A stretch of DNA of 9,376 nucleotides from Chloroflexota bacterium (GCA_005882715.1 VBEI01000066.1:1-9376); one strand, 5' to 3'. Numbered from the stretch's first letter, positions 1-6,815 are shown. Notes: generated from the letters alone by a model not told the origin. A program made the numbers and translations.

Positions 1-1
1 C

Positions 2-1129
2 GGAATCTTCTACCCCGATAAGCTCTGCCTTATCGGCAATGGCGTCGTCGTAGACTGCGCGGAGCTGCTCCGCGAGATCGAGGACCTCGAGAGTCGTGGA
101 GTAAGCGTTCGCGGCCGGCTATTTCTTAGCGATAGGGCGCACGTCATCATGCCGTGGCATCGCATCATCGATGAGTTGGACGAGAAGCTGCGCGGTGAGG
201 GCGCGATCGGCACGACAGGTCGTGGTGTTGGCCCCGCCTTCGTCGACAAAGTGGCCCGCGCCGGCGTCCGCATGGCCGATCTTGTCGATCCAGAGGCTTT
301 GCTCAGCCTTCTCTCTTTTCTCGTCCCCTATAAGAACGCCGTTCTGCAGAAGCTCTACGGCGCGGACCCTCTGGAAATGGAAAGCGTTGCAGAAGAGTAC
401 CGCGATTACGGCGCGAGACTCGCACCGTATGTTGCGGACACATCATCTCTCGTCCATCAGGCGCTGAAAACCGGCGATACAGTCCTTCTCGAGGGGGCAC
501 AGGGCTCGCTGCTGGACCTCGACTCCGGGACCTACGAATACGTCACGTCTTCTGTCCCGTCCTCGCTGGCTGCCGGGGCGGCCATCGGCATGGGCATCGG
601 CCCCACGCAGATCCAGACAGTGCTCGGCGTCTTCAAGGCCTATAACACGCGCGTCGGCAACGGCCCGATGCCTACCGAACTGCTCGACGAGACAGGCCGC
701 CTGCTGCGCGAAGGAGGCCCCAAACCCGAGTATGGCTCCACTACGGGCCGCCCCCGCCGCTGCGGCTGGTTCGACGGTGTCGCCGCGCGCCACAGCGTCC
801 GCATCAACGGCCTTTCCTCCGCTGCTCTTACGCGCCTCGACGTACTGGATCCTCTGCCAACCATCAAGGTCTGCACCGCTTACCGTGTTCATGGCGAAGA
901 GACCGATTCGATGCCGGCCGCCGGCGCCGCGCTCGCCGCCGCTCAGCCTGTATATAAAGAGCTTCCGGGTTGGCAGAAGCAAACTGCCGGCATAAGAAGG
1001 TTCGGGGACCTGCCCCCGGAGGCGCAGTCGTATGTTCGCTTCATACAGGATATGCTCGGCGTGAAAATTTGCCTCGTCTCCGTGGGCCCCGAACGCGAAC
1101 AGGCGATCAGGCTTGAGCGTATAATCTGA
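2..1129 (+). CDS. purA: Adenylosuccinate synthase (5' end off-window)
   Basis: PurA joins IMP and aspartate with GTP hydrolysis to give adenylosuccinate, the first committed step of AMP synthesis in the cytosol. The reading frame is open from base 2 with no credible start, so the gene begins before the window. 375 residues are present against about 430 in the family, so roughly the first 60 are missing, including the GTP P-loop and the catalytic Asp and His near the N-terminus. Visible family signatures, in fragment numbering: IGNGVVVD near 11-18, GTTGRGVGPA near 70-79, LLEGAQGSLLDLDSGTY near 164-180, the IMP/catalytic segment STTGRPRRCGW, PVYKELPGW and the C-terminal VGPER. The Met at base 149 is internal, inside conserved sequence, and is not the start. 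The stop lies 4 bases before the next gene, suggesting co-transcription. Identity is very secure. Confidence 0.97.
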   Translation, partial: GIFYPDKLCLIGNGVVVDCAELLREIEDLESRGVSVRGRLFLSDRAHVIMPWHRIIDELDEKLRGEGAIGTTGRGVGPAFVDKVARAGVRMADLVDPEALLSLLSFLVPYKNAVLQKLYGADPLEMESVAEEYRDYGARLAPYVADTSSLVHQALKTGDTVLLEGAQGSLLDLDSGTYEYVTSSVPSSLAAGAAIGMGIGPTQIQTVLGVFKAYNTRVGNGPMPTELLDETGRLLREGGPKPEYGSTTGRPRRCGWFDGVAARHSVRINGLSSAALTRLDVLDPLPTIKVCTAYRVHGEETDSMPAAGAALAAAQPVYKELPGWQKQTAGIRRFGDLPPEAQSYVRFIQDMLGVKICLVSVGPEREQAIRLERII

Positions 1130-1133
1130 CGGA

Positions 1134-1649
1134 ATGTCAGACGCCGTAACTCCCTGGCTGCACATCTTGGCGGTAACAGTCTGGGTGGGTCCGCAGTTCT
1201 TCCTCTTCATCGCCGCGCTTCCCGCGATCCGCACCATCGAGGACCGTCAGGCGCGGGCGCGCGTCATGCGCGTGATTGTCACGCGCTTCGGCTGGCTGGC
1301 CTGGGCGGCGATGGCAGTGATCGTCCTCACCGGCATCTCGAACCTCTTCCAGGTCGGGGACGACACCCCACTAAGCTGGTCGACCGCCTTTGATTTCCGC
1401 TACGGCCGCATTTTCGCCGAGAAGATGGTTCTGGTCGGGATCACCGTCGCCTTAACCGCGGTCCATACGTTCGTCGTCGGGCCGCGGCAGTTGGCTCTGA
1501 ACGAACAGATGGACGCCGACCCGACGCAGGTCGCGCGCTTGCGCCGGGTGTCGATCGCCATCAGCGTGACCTCGCTCCTCGCCAGCGTCCTCGCAATCTT
1601 TATGGGCGCCCTGCTCGCCAACCACACCTACTCCTTCGAACCCGATTGA
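1134..1649 (+). CDS. CopD-like four-helix membrane protein
   Basis: This is a 171-residue integral membrane protein with four hydrophobic helices at about residues 8-29, 52-72, 97-116 and 139-162. Helix 1 carries the WLHILAVTVWVG motif, with His10 followed by Trp and Gly as in CopD/DUF2269-type and HemJ-like proteins. Helix 3 carries a second His (His111), and His164 sits just after helix 4. In related families such intramembrane His residues bind copper or haem. That is family knowledge, and which ligand applies here is inference. The ATG is 4 bases after the purA stop and has only a weak purine-rich stretch upstream, which fits translational coupling. The TGA stop overlaps the TTG start of the Rdx gene. 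Pairing with a redox protein is compatible with a metal, haem or redox role. A HemJ-like protoporphyrinogen oxidase is a less likely alternative. Confidence 0.68.
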   Translation: MSDAVTPWLHILAVTVWVGPQFFLFIAALPAIRTIEDRQARARVMRVIVTRFGWLAWAAMAVIVLTGISNLFQVGDDTPLSWSTAFDFRYGRIFAEKMVLVGITVALTAVHTFVVGPRQLALNEQMDADPTQVARLRRVSIAISVTSLLASVLAIFMGALLANHTYSFEPD

Positions 1650-1915
1650 CCGGCCCGCGCGTCGAAATCACCTATTGCACGCGATGCAAGTTCCTCTTAC
1701 GCGCCGCCTGGCTCGCCCAGGAGCTGCTCACCACATTCGAGTCCGAGCTGGCGGAAGTCGCTCTTCGGCCCGGCTCGGGTGGGGTATTCGAAGTGCGCAT
1801 GGACGGCGAGGTCATTGCGTCGAACGCGAACAGCGGGGCGATGCCGGATGTCGGCGAGGTGAAGCGCCTCCTGCGCGACCGTATCGCGCCCGGCCGACCC
1901 ATCGGCCATGACTAG
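1646..1915 (+). CDS. SelT/SelW/SelH-like Rdx family protein (CxxC form)
   Basis: This is an 89-residue thioredoxin-fold protein of the Rdx (selenoprotein W-like) family, small proteins thought to act in thiol redox reactions. The N-terminus has the typical strand followed by YCTRCKF, giving a CxxC pair at Cys11 and Cys14. Vertebrate SelW has selenocysteine at the second position; here it is cysteine (TGC), so no selenocysteine machinery is needed. The rest follows the bacterial family pattern: GGVFEVRMDGEVI near residues 45-57, then EVKRLLRDRIAP and a terminal GRPIGHD matching the usual LGHsD ending. The length is normal for the family. The start is TTG at 1646, overlapping the upstream stop as TTGA, with no separate Shine-Dalgarno sequence, so translation is probably coupled to the membrane gene. 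The biological substrate is unknown. Confidence 0.88.
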   Translation: MTGPRVEITYCTRCKFLLRAAWLAQELLTTFESELAEVALRPGSGGVFEVRMDGEVIASNANSGAMPDVGEVKRLLRDRIAPGRPIGHD

Positions 1916-1962
1916 CCCCCGCCGGAATTATAGGAGAGGTCCAGGTCCCGTTCGTCCCGAGT

Positions 1963-1979
1963 GTCCTTCTCTGAAGGAC
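1963..1979. terminator. Possible bidirectional hairpin between convergent genes
   Basis: GTCCTTC (1963-1969) and GAAGGAC (1973-1979) form a perfect 7-bp stem with a 3-base loop in the 104-base gap between the Rdx gene and the convergent coiled-coil gene. No T-run follows on either strand, so it is a weak terminator candidate or a 3' stabilising hairpin. Its placement is the main argument. Confidence 0.4.
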
Positions 1980-2019
1980 GTATAGAGGGACATGAAGCGG
2001 CAGGTGCGCTTGAAGCTAC

Positions 2020-4245
2020 CTAGAAGCGTCCGGGCGGCGACTTAAACCCCTCGAACGGGCTCTCCCGCTTTGCCCAGCGCCGCCGCCGCAGGATCTTGCC
2101 CACCTCGTCGGCGATGTCCGCCGGATTGATTTCGTGTTCCATGCCGTTCAGCGAGTCGGGCTCCCCGTCGTCTTGCGGCTCCTTCGCGAAAGCGCGCGGC
2201 ACCTGTACTCGCGACTCCGCTTCTGCGCGCAGAAGCTCCTCGATGGGGTTCGGTTCGAGGGAAGGATCCGCGATCGAGCCCGCCACTGCCTCCTTGACCG
2301 AAGGCTCTTTCTGATCGAGGTGGGCTTCCTTCTCCTCTTGCGCGAGGATCGCCCGCTTGGCAGCTTCAAACCGCTGTTCCGCTTCTTCCTCCAGCCGTCG
2401 CCTGTCTTGCGCCTCGGCTTCGACACGTGCCCGTTCTTCGGCTTCAGCTGATAACCTTCGCTGCTCCTCGGCCTCTGCTTCCAACTGTGCGCGCTCCTCA
2501 GCCTCAGCCTCGAGCCGCCATGTCTCCGCTTCCTCCTCGAGCCGTCGCCTTTCTTCCGCCTCGGCTTCGACACGTGCCCGTTCTTCGGCTTCAGCAGATA
2601 ACCTTCGCTGCTCCTCCGCCTCCGCTTCGAGAAGCGCCCGATCTTCGGCCTCTGCCGCGAGGCGCCGTTCTTTCGCCTCCGCTTCGAGGCGCCGTTCTTC
2701 CGCCTCAGCTTCGAGGCGCGCCCGCTCCGCGGTTTCTGCCGCTAGCCGCTGTTCTTCCGCCTCCGCATCCAGCCGCCGCTGCTCCGCCTCCGCTTCAAGA
2801 CGCGCCTGCTCCCCGGTTTCTGTGACTGGGCGGCTCTGCCCCGCAACTTCGAGCGAAGCGTGCTCTTCCGAATCGGCGTGGGGGCGCCCATGTCCGATCG
2901 CATCGCCCGCGATCCATCGCGGATGCTCAGCTGCCCCTTTCTCTGGCCGCGTTTCTTCTGTCGCGAAACTCCTCTGTCTTTCTGCCTCATCTTCGAGCCG
3001 TCGCTCGAGCTCTTCTTCGACTTGCCGTCGCTGTTTTGCGGCCTCTGCTTCCCACGTCTCGATATCTTGTACTTGCTCAGCCGAGATCTCGTGAGCGGAA
3101 TCCGATCGACGGAGTTCCTCGAGCGCTGCTTGGCGCACCTCGATCTCCTGCAACTCCGCTTGGAGCTTCCGCTTCTCTTCGGCGGCGGCTGCTAACTTCT
3201 CCTGAGTCTCCGACTCATCTTCAACTTTCTTCCTGTCAGATTCAGAGGCCAGACGCTGCTGCTCAGCAACCTTCTCGCTCTGCTTCTGCCGTTCCGCCGC
3301 TTCAGCGCCCAGCCGCCTGATTTCCTCAAGCTCGGTCTGCAGGCGGGTCAACGCTCTTGTCTCGGCCTGTAGCCTGCGTTTCTCCGCGACGTCGGCATGC
3401 AACTGCAGCATCTCTTGCTCAACCAGGCGAGACTGTTCCTCAGCCTCTGCTTCCAGCCGTCTTCGCTTCGCCTCCGCCTCGGCACGCAGTTGCTTAATTT
3501 CGTCCAGTTCGGCCTTGAGGATCCGCCGCCTCTCCTCTGCCTCAGCCTGAAGCCGTTTCTTCTGGGCTGCCTCGCTCTGCAGCCTCTTCAACTCCTCAGC
3601 CTCAGCGTGCAGCTTCTCCATCTCATCGAGTTCAGCCTGTAGCCGCTTCTTCTCCTCCTCCGCCTCCGCCTGCAGCCGGCTCACGTCAGAGCCGGCGCGC
3701 TTCTGCGCTGCGCCGGGGCGGGCGCCCGCGTGGGTCTCTTTCCAATGACCCTTGGTCACGACGGGTGGGAACTCCGGTATCAGTTGGACGCCATCATCGC
3801 TAAGGACCAGGTTCACCATGCTCGCCCAATAGATGAGGATCAGATTGAGGTGCATACCGCGCTTCACTTCAAATCGCGCGAACGATTGCGCGGAGTCGAT
3901 GTCAACAAACGAGACTACGTAGACAAGGTCTGACTCCTCGGATGAGCGGATCAATACCATCGCCTCGCCGCTGTTATCTTCAGTGTCGAGGGGGTCGGCG
4001 GGCTCTGCCTGCAGCGCCCAAAAGGCGTGGGCGCGCTCACGCTGCGGCCGCGACAGCGACTGGATGAACCGTGCAGCAGCTTGCGCGTCGGGGAATTTGG
4101 AAAGCCGAAATGAGCTCACCCCGGCCACGTCGGGGATCATCACCACCAGCGGCGGCGTGTCAATACTCGGAAGGATCGGCGCTTGCGCTTCCGGTTCCTC
4201 AGCTTTATTGCGGGACCTGCGGAGCAAAGCTCCCAGCCGCACCAT
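2020..4245 (-). CDS. Large coiled-coil / charged single-helix protein of unknown function
   Basis: This is a 741-residue protein I do not recognise. Residues about 30-165 look globular: a beta-alpha start (VVMIPDV, then a helix around FPDAQAAARFIQSL) followed by a second beta-alpha-beta-like stretch (AMVLIRS, LVYVVSFVDIDSAQSFARF). Residues about 187-427 form a long Glu/Arg/Lys/Ala/Leu arm with RLQAEAEE-type repeats. Residues about 428-480 break the helix (Pro, Gly, His, Trp). A second arm runs about 481-640 and contains a 49-residue duplication. The tail has a predicted short helix (NPADIADEVGKIL), a RRRRW cluster and an ending SPPGRF. There is no signal peptide or membrane helix, so it is probably cytoplasmic. 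The ATG has AGAGGGAG 7 bases upstream. A structural or scaffold role is only inference; alternating acidic and basic blocks also fit a stable single alpha-helix rather than a dimeric coil. Confidence 0.85.
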   Translation of the reverse strand: MVRLGALLRRSRNKAEEPEAQAPILPSIDTPPLVVMIPDVAGVSSFRLSKFPDAQAAARFIQSLSRPQRERAHAFWALQAEPADPLDTEDNSGEAMVLIRSSEESDLVYVVSFVDIDSAQSFARFEVKRGMHLNLILIYWASMVNLVLSDDGVQLIPEFPPVVTKGHWKETHAGARPGAAQKRAGSDVSRLQAEAEEEKKRLQAELDEMEKLHAEAEELKRLQSEAAQKKRLQAEAEERRRILKAELDEIKQLRAEAEAKRRRLEAEAEEQSRLVEQEMLQLHADVAEKRRLQAETRALTRLQTELEEIRRLGAEAAERQKQSEKVAEQQRLASESDRKKVEDESETQEKLAAAAEEKRKLQAELQEIEVRQAALEELRRSDSAHEISAEQVQDIETWEAEAAKQRRQVEEELERRLEDEAERQRSFATEETRPEKGAAEHPRWIAGDAIGHGRPHADSEEHASLEVAGQSRPVTETGEQARLEAEAEQRRLDAEAEEQRLAAETAERARLEAEAEERRLEAEAKERRLAAEAEDRALLEAEAEEQRRLSAEAEERARVEAEAEERRRLEEEAETWRLEAEAEERAQLEAEAEEQRRLSAEAEERARVEAEAQDRRRLEEEAEQRFEAAKRAILAQEEKEAHLDQKEPSVKEAVAGSIADPSLEPNPIEELLRAEAESRVQVPRAFAKEPQDDGEPDSLNGMEHEINPADIADEVGKILRRRRWAKRESPFEGFKSPPGRF
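2381..2637 (-). repeat. 147-bp tandem duplication inside the coiled-coil gene
   Basis: Bases 2381-2490 align with 2528-2637 at a constant offset of 147 bp, with only scattered differences. The offset equals 49 codons, exactly seven heptads, so the duplication keeps frame and helical phase. In protein terms the stretch beginning AEAEEQRRLSAEAEERARVE at residue 541 recurs at residue 590. Shorter, more diverged repeats of the same kind fill the rest of the arms. Confidence 0.85.
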
Positions 4246-4388
4246 TTAGCGACTCCCTCTAAACATTGGCCGTTACCTCCCCGTTCCTACCGCCCACACT
4301 CTGTAAGACAACGTTTTTAGTCGTCACGTTACGCGCCGGACTCCCTCGTTCGTGTTGGATCGAAGTCGGGCGTGTGGACCTCGGCGTG

Positions 4389-4415
4389 TTCACCAATAAA
4401 GACGCAGGTTATGTT
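4389..4415 (+). promoter_or_regulatory. Weak sigma-70-like promoter candidate for the zinc-ribbon gene
   Basis: TTCACC (4389-4394) and TATGTT (4410-4415) are separated by 15 bases, shorter than the ideal 17. They lie in the 281-base gap between the divergent coiled-coil and zinc-ribbon genes, where promoters for both must exist. The match is poor and other placements are possible. I could not pick a convincing promoter for the minus-strand gene. Confidence 0.2.
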
Positions 4416-4416
4416 C

Positions 4417-4456
4417 TCTCCGCTACCGGTTTCCGCGGAGACTTCCCCGCTTTTTT
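4417..4456 (+). terminator. Attenuator-like overlapping hairpins ending in six T
   Basis: TCTCCGC (4417-4423) and GCGGAGA (4435-4441) form a perfect 7-bp stem. The right arm also contains GCGG (4435-4438), which can instead pair with CCGC (4447-4450) directly before a run of six T (4451-4456). The two pairings are mutually exclusive, as in transcription attenuators, and both lie about 70-110 bases ahead of the zinc-ribbon start. The second stem has only 4 bp (or about 5 with a bulge), so it is weak and the whole may be chance. Confidence 0.25.
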
Positions 4457-4526
4457 CACCCCAGCGCCGGGCTCTGGCGGCGACGGGCGCCTCCCGGCTA
4501 ACCTATGAGCACGGACGGAGTTTGTT

Positions 4527-5063
4527 ATGACTGAACACGGGACGGCCACAAACCCGGCGACTTCTGAAAATGGCGAAGCATCGGCTACGGCCAAGGAAGT
4601 CTTCTCCGATCGGCTGCTTGGCCTCCTGGACGATATACTGGCCGGTCAGGCGCCCAATGCCGGGCGTTTTTGCGGCTATTGCTATCACCCGCTGGCTCCC
4701 ACCAGGGAGACGTGCACCCACTGCGGCCGCCCTCTTGCCGATTGGCCGGCAGTTGCCGCCGTTCCCCGAGCGGTAATCGAGATGCACCGCCGTCGCCGCA
4801 ATCGCGAGGGACTGGTCGTGCGAACTGTGGCCTGGGGAGGGCTGTCGGTCGGCGTTATCGCCGCCCTGCTGCCTCTCGCACTAGGAGATGTCGCGTTGTG
4901 GAGTGTGATCGCGTTCTTCGGATTGCTGGTGTTCTTCTATCTGCTTTCAGCAAATCTCGCCAACAGCCTCGGCGACTCTTTGGGCTACGCGTGGGGTCAG
5001 TCGCTGGTGCGGCGCGAGTGGGCGCGATTTGTCAAGCAGCGGGGCTCCGAAGTTAAGCCTTAA
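4527..5063 (+). CDS. Zinc-ribbon protein with two membrane helices
   Basis: This 178-residue protein has no family name I can assign. Residues 1-45 are polar, with a short helix-like stretch (FSDRLLGLLDDILAG). A compact zinc ribbon follows, with CGYC (Cys49, Cys52) and CTHC (Cys63, Cys66), a CxxC-x10-CxxC pattern typical of small structural zinc knuckles. A basic segment (MHRRRRNREG, about 86-95) precedes two hydrophobic helices at about 99-119 and 122-143. The C-terminal 35 residues are polar and mildly basic. Positive charges before the first helix suggest the zinc ribbon stays in the cytoplasm. The ATG at 4527 has GGAG 6 bases upstream. The gene is divergent from the coiled-coil gene and convergent with the PRC-barrel gene, sharing the TTAA at their ends. 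Its function is unknown; a membrane-tethered adaptor is a guess. Confidence 0.82.
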   Translation: MTEHGTATNPATSENGEASATAKEVFSDRLLGLLDDILAGQAPNAGRFCGYCYHPLAPTRETCTHCGRPLADWPAVAAVPRAVIEMHRRRRNREGLVVRTVAWGGLSVGVIAALLPLALGDVALWSVIAFFGLLVFFYLLSANLANSLGDSLGYAWGQSLVRREWARFVKQRGSEVKP

Positions 5064-5725
5064 TACGGTTGTAAGCCCCGCAGTTCGTCATCGCTAATCT
5101 GGACATGGATCACGCCATCCAGGATCTCGGTGACATAGTCCACAGGCAGTACGACATCTTGGTGGAAGACGACGCCGCGTCGAATCACAAGGTCCCGGAT
5201 TTCGTCCGTGTCTTCATCAACAAGCACGCGCTCCACATCGCCGATATGCGAGTGCGGCTCCAGCCGCCAGATGGGAGCGTCGTTGAGGATCTCGCGCCCG
5301 AAGCTTGCTTTCCGCACGGTCTCCGCCGGCACCGCGATGCCTGTAAGCGTATTGGCGAAGGAGGCAGCGAGCGCGACGCCGATATTCCATATGCGGTGCA
5401 CCGCGTCTGTCTTCTCGGGCTCCATGGAAGGAGTCGAGGCAGGCGTAAAATCGGTCTGGACGTGGACCGGTAGCTTGCCGAACTGCTCGCGAGTGCAACG
5501 GAGGATCACCTTCTCATCTCCGGCGTCCTCCATCAGGTCAATCGGGACGTCCTTCAGATCCGGTGCGCCGAACCCCGGCTCCGGAAAATGCGGCCCGGTG
5601 TTCACGACGATATGCGTCACCTCATTGTCTCGCGGGTCGATCACTACGGAGTGCAGGCGTCCGACGTCCTTCCCTTCGACGCTCTCGACGTGCGCCCCGT
5701 GGTGAAGGTTCTCGAGTAGAGGCAC
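5060..5725 (-). CDS. Protein with two PRC-barrel-like domains
   Basis: This is a 221-residue soluble protein with two PRC-barrel-type units. The first covers about residues 7-90: GAHVESVEGKDVGRLHSVVID, followed by EVTHIVV, VPIDLM and EKVILRCT. The second covers about 152-218: HIGDVERVLVDEDTDEIRDL, then VVLPVDYVTEI and VIHVQISDDEL. PRC-barrels occur in photosynthetic reaction-centre H subunits and in RimM, and as stand-alone stress or binding proteins. Nothing here indicates a ribosomal or photosynthetic role. The linker, about 95-150, is partly hydrophobic (NIGVALAASFANTLTGIAV, about 114-132), possibly a buried helix. The start is GTG at 5723-5725, two bases after the crotonase stop, with AAGGGG 8 bases upstream inside the crotonase 3' end. 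It is thus the second gene of an operon. The stop overlaps the convergent zinc-ribbon stop. Confidence 0.85.
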   Translation of the reverse strand: MPLLENLHHGAHVESVEGKDVGRLHSVVIDPRDNEVTHIVVNTGPHFPEPGFGAPDLKDVPIDLMEDAGDEKVILRCTREQFGKLPVHVQTDFTPASTPSMEPEKTDAVHRIWNIGVALAASFANTLTGIAVPAETVRKASFGREILNDAPIWRLEPHSHIGDVERVLVDEDTDEIRDLVIRRGVVFHQDVVLPVDYVTEILDGVIHVQISDDELRGLQPY

Positions 5726-5727
5726 GC

Positions 5728-6516
5728 CTACTGCCCCTTGTACTCCGGCTTCCGCTTCTGCGCGAACGCGGTCGGCCCCTCACGCGCGTCCTCAGACTGG
5801 AAGACCCGGCCCGCCATCTGCGACTCAAGCTTCAAGCCATCTTCCAGGGACATCTCTCGTCCTTGCATCGCCGCTTGCTTGATCGCCCGGACCGCGAGCG
5901 GTCCGCATTCGAGTACGCCGGCCGCAATCTCCTCGGCCGTAGCCATCAGACGGTCGGCCGGCACGACCCGAGATACAAGCCCGAAACGCAGCGCTGTCTG
6001 CGCGTCGAAACGGTTGCCTGTCAGGAGCAGTTCCATCGCGAAGGCGAGCGGGACTGCACGCGGCAGGCGTTGGGTACCACCGGCGGCCGGAATAATCGCG
6101 CGCTTGGGCTCCGGCAGCCCGAAGCTCGCGTGCTCCGCCGCAACTCGGATATCGCAAGCCAGGGCCAGCTCAAGCCCCCCAGCCAGGCAGTAGCCATTAA
6201 TCGCCGCAATGATCGGCTTCCAGCATTCAAAGCCACGGGTGATTCCGCCGAACGGCACGTCGTAGCGCGGCCCTTCGGCGCCGCCCGCGAACGCCTCCGC
6301 CATAGCCACTAAGTCCGCCCCTGCCGAGAACGCCTGTTCGCCGCTCCCGGTCAGTATCGCCACCCACACGTTTTCGTCAGACTTGAACGCCTCGAAAGCA
6401 TCGCGTAACTCGCGGCTCGTATTCGGGTCGATGGCATTGCGACGGTCCGGCCTGTTTATCGTCACGTAGGCCAGTCTTCCTTTTGTTTCGTAGGTGATGT
6501 TGGCGTAGTCTGCCAT
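5728..6516 (-). CDS. Enoyl-CoA hydratase / crotonase family protein
   Basis: This is a 262-residue crotonase-fold enzyme, normal length for the family, which hydrates trans-2-enoyl-CoA in fatty-acid or amino-acid breakdown. The N-terminal RPDRRNAID and the oxyanion-hole segment AFSAGADL (62-69) are present, as is AAINGYCLAGGLELALACD (104-122) with the second oxyanion glycine. Both catalytic glutamates of the hydratases (rat Glu144 and Glu164) have equivalents at Glu116 and Glu136 (FGLPEPKRAI) with the expected spacing of 20, so a true hydratase is more likely than an isomerase or decarboxylase. GGTQRLPR follows, and the C-terminal segment ends KRKPEYKGQ, as in many of these proteins. The ATG has GAGGGAG 6 bases upstream and a promoter-like site about 40 bases away. 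It leads an operon with the PRC-barrel gene. The exact acyl-CoA substrate cannot be read from the sequence. Confidence 0.94.
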   Translation of the reverse strand: MADYANITYETKGRLAYVTINRPDRRNAIDPNTSRELRDAFEAFKSDENVWVAILTGSGEQAFSAGADLVAMAEAFAGGAEGPRYDVPFGGITRGFECWKPIIAAINGYCLAGGLELALACDIRVAAEHASFGLPEPKRAIIPAAGGTQRLPRAVPLAFAMELLLTGNRFDAQTALRFGLVSRVVPADRLMATAEEIAAGVLECGPLAVRAIKQAAMQGREMSLEDGLKLESQMAGRVFQSEDAREGPTAFAQKRKPEYKGQ

Positions 6517-6555
6517 GCTTCTCTCCCTCGAACGCTCGTTGTAAGCGTGGAGCCA

Positions 6556-6583
6556 AGTATAACTTGCCCCGCCATCCGGCGAA
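6556..6583 (-). promoter_or_regulatory. Promoter of the crotonase-PRC operon
   Basis: On the minus strand a -10 box TATACT (6556-6561, 5 of 6 to consensus) lies 16 bases from a weak -35 TTCGCC (6578-6583). Transcription would begin near 6549 and leave a leader of about 33 bases that includes the GAGGGAG ribosome site. Position and the strong -10 support it; the -35 match is poor. Confidence 0.45.
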
Positions 6584-6694
6584 TTGAAACCGCGTCAGCG
6601 CCCCCACTAGTGCTACAAACGTTAATAAATGGTAAACGCCGTAATGCGTCGAGCGCCGTGTTGTTATTGAGGTTGGAGGAGGTGCAGTTCTCAT

Positions 6695-6735
6695 TCACCA
6701 GTTGCGGGGCTGGTGATGGTCGCCGCTAGGCGACC
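6695..6735. repeat. Two adjacent small hairpins
   Basis: TCACCAG (6695-6701) pairs with CTGGTGA (6710-6716) around an 8-base loop. One base later GGTCGCC (6718-6724) pairs with GGCGACC (6729-6735) around the loop GCTA. Both stems are perfect 7-bp palindromes and together fill 41 bases. There is no T-run, so they are not classical terminators. They lie upstream of the crotonase promoter and could be operator-like or RNA structures. Confidence 0.5.
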
Positions 6736-6815
6736 GGGGTGCGTGCAGCGCCTCCTCCGCGATTCCGACTATCGACTCACGGGGTTGCGGCGGGAGCCCA
6801 GAACGGGTGCGGCGA

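Noticed and set aside
443..1237. 264-residue open frame opposite purA on the minus strand
   Set aside because: It lies across a certain purA coding region and has no family character; it is a GC-driven shadow.
2357..3094. 245-residue Ser/Arg/Ala frame opposite the coiled-coil gene
   Set aside because: Its repeats are the complement of the GCC-GAG-type codons of the coiled-coil arms; there is no ribosome site.
4266..4508. 80-residue frame between the divergent genes
   Set aside because: No ribosome site and no recognisable features; the gap is needed for divergent promoters.
5563..6312. 249-residue Arg-rich frame opposite the crotonase and PRC genes
   Set aside because: It spans two well-supported genes on the other strand, with composition typical of antisense frames.
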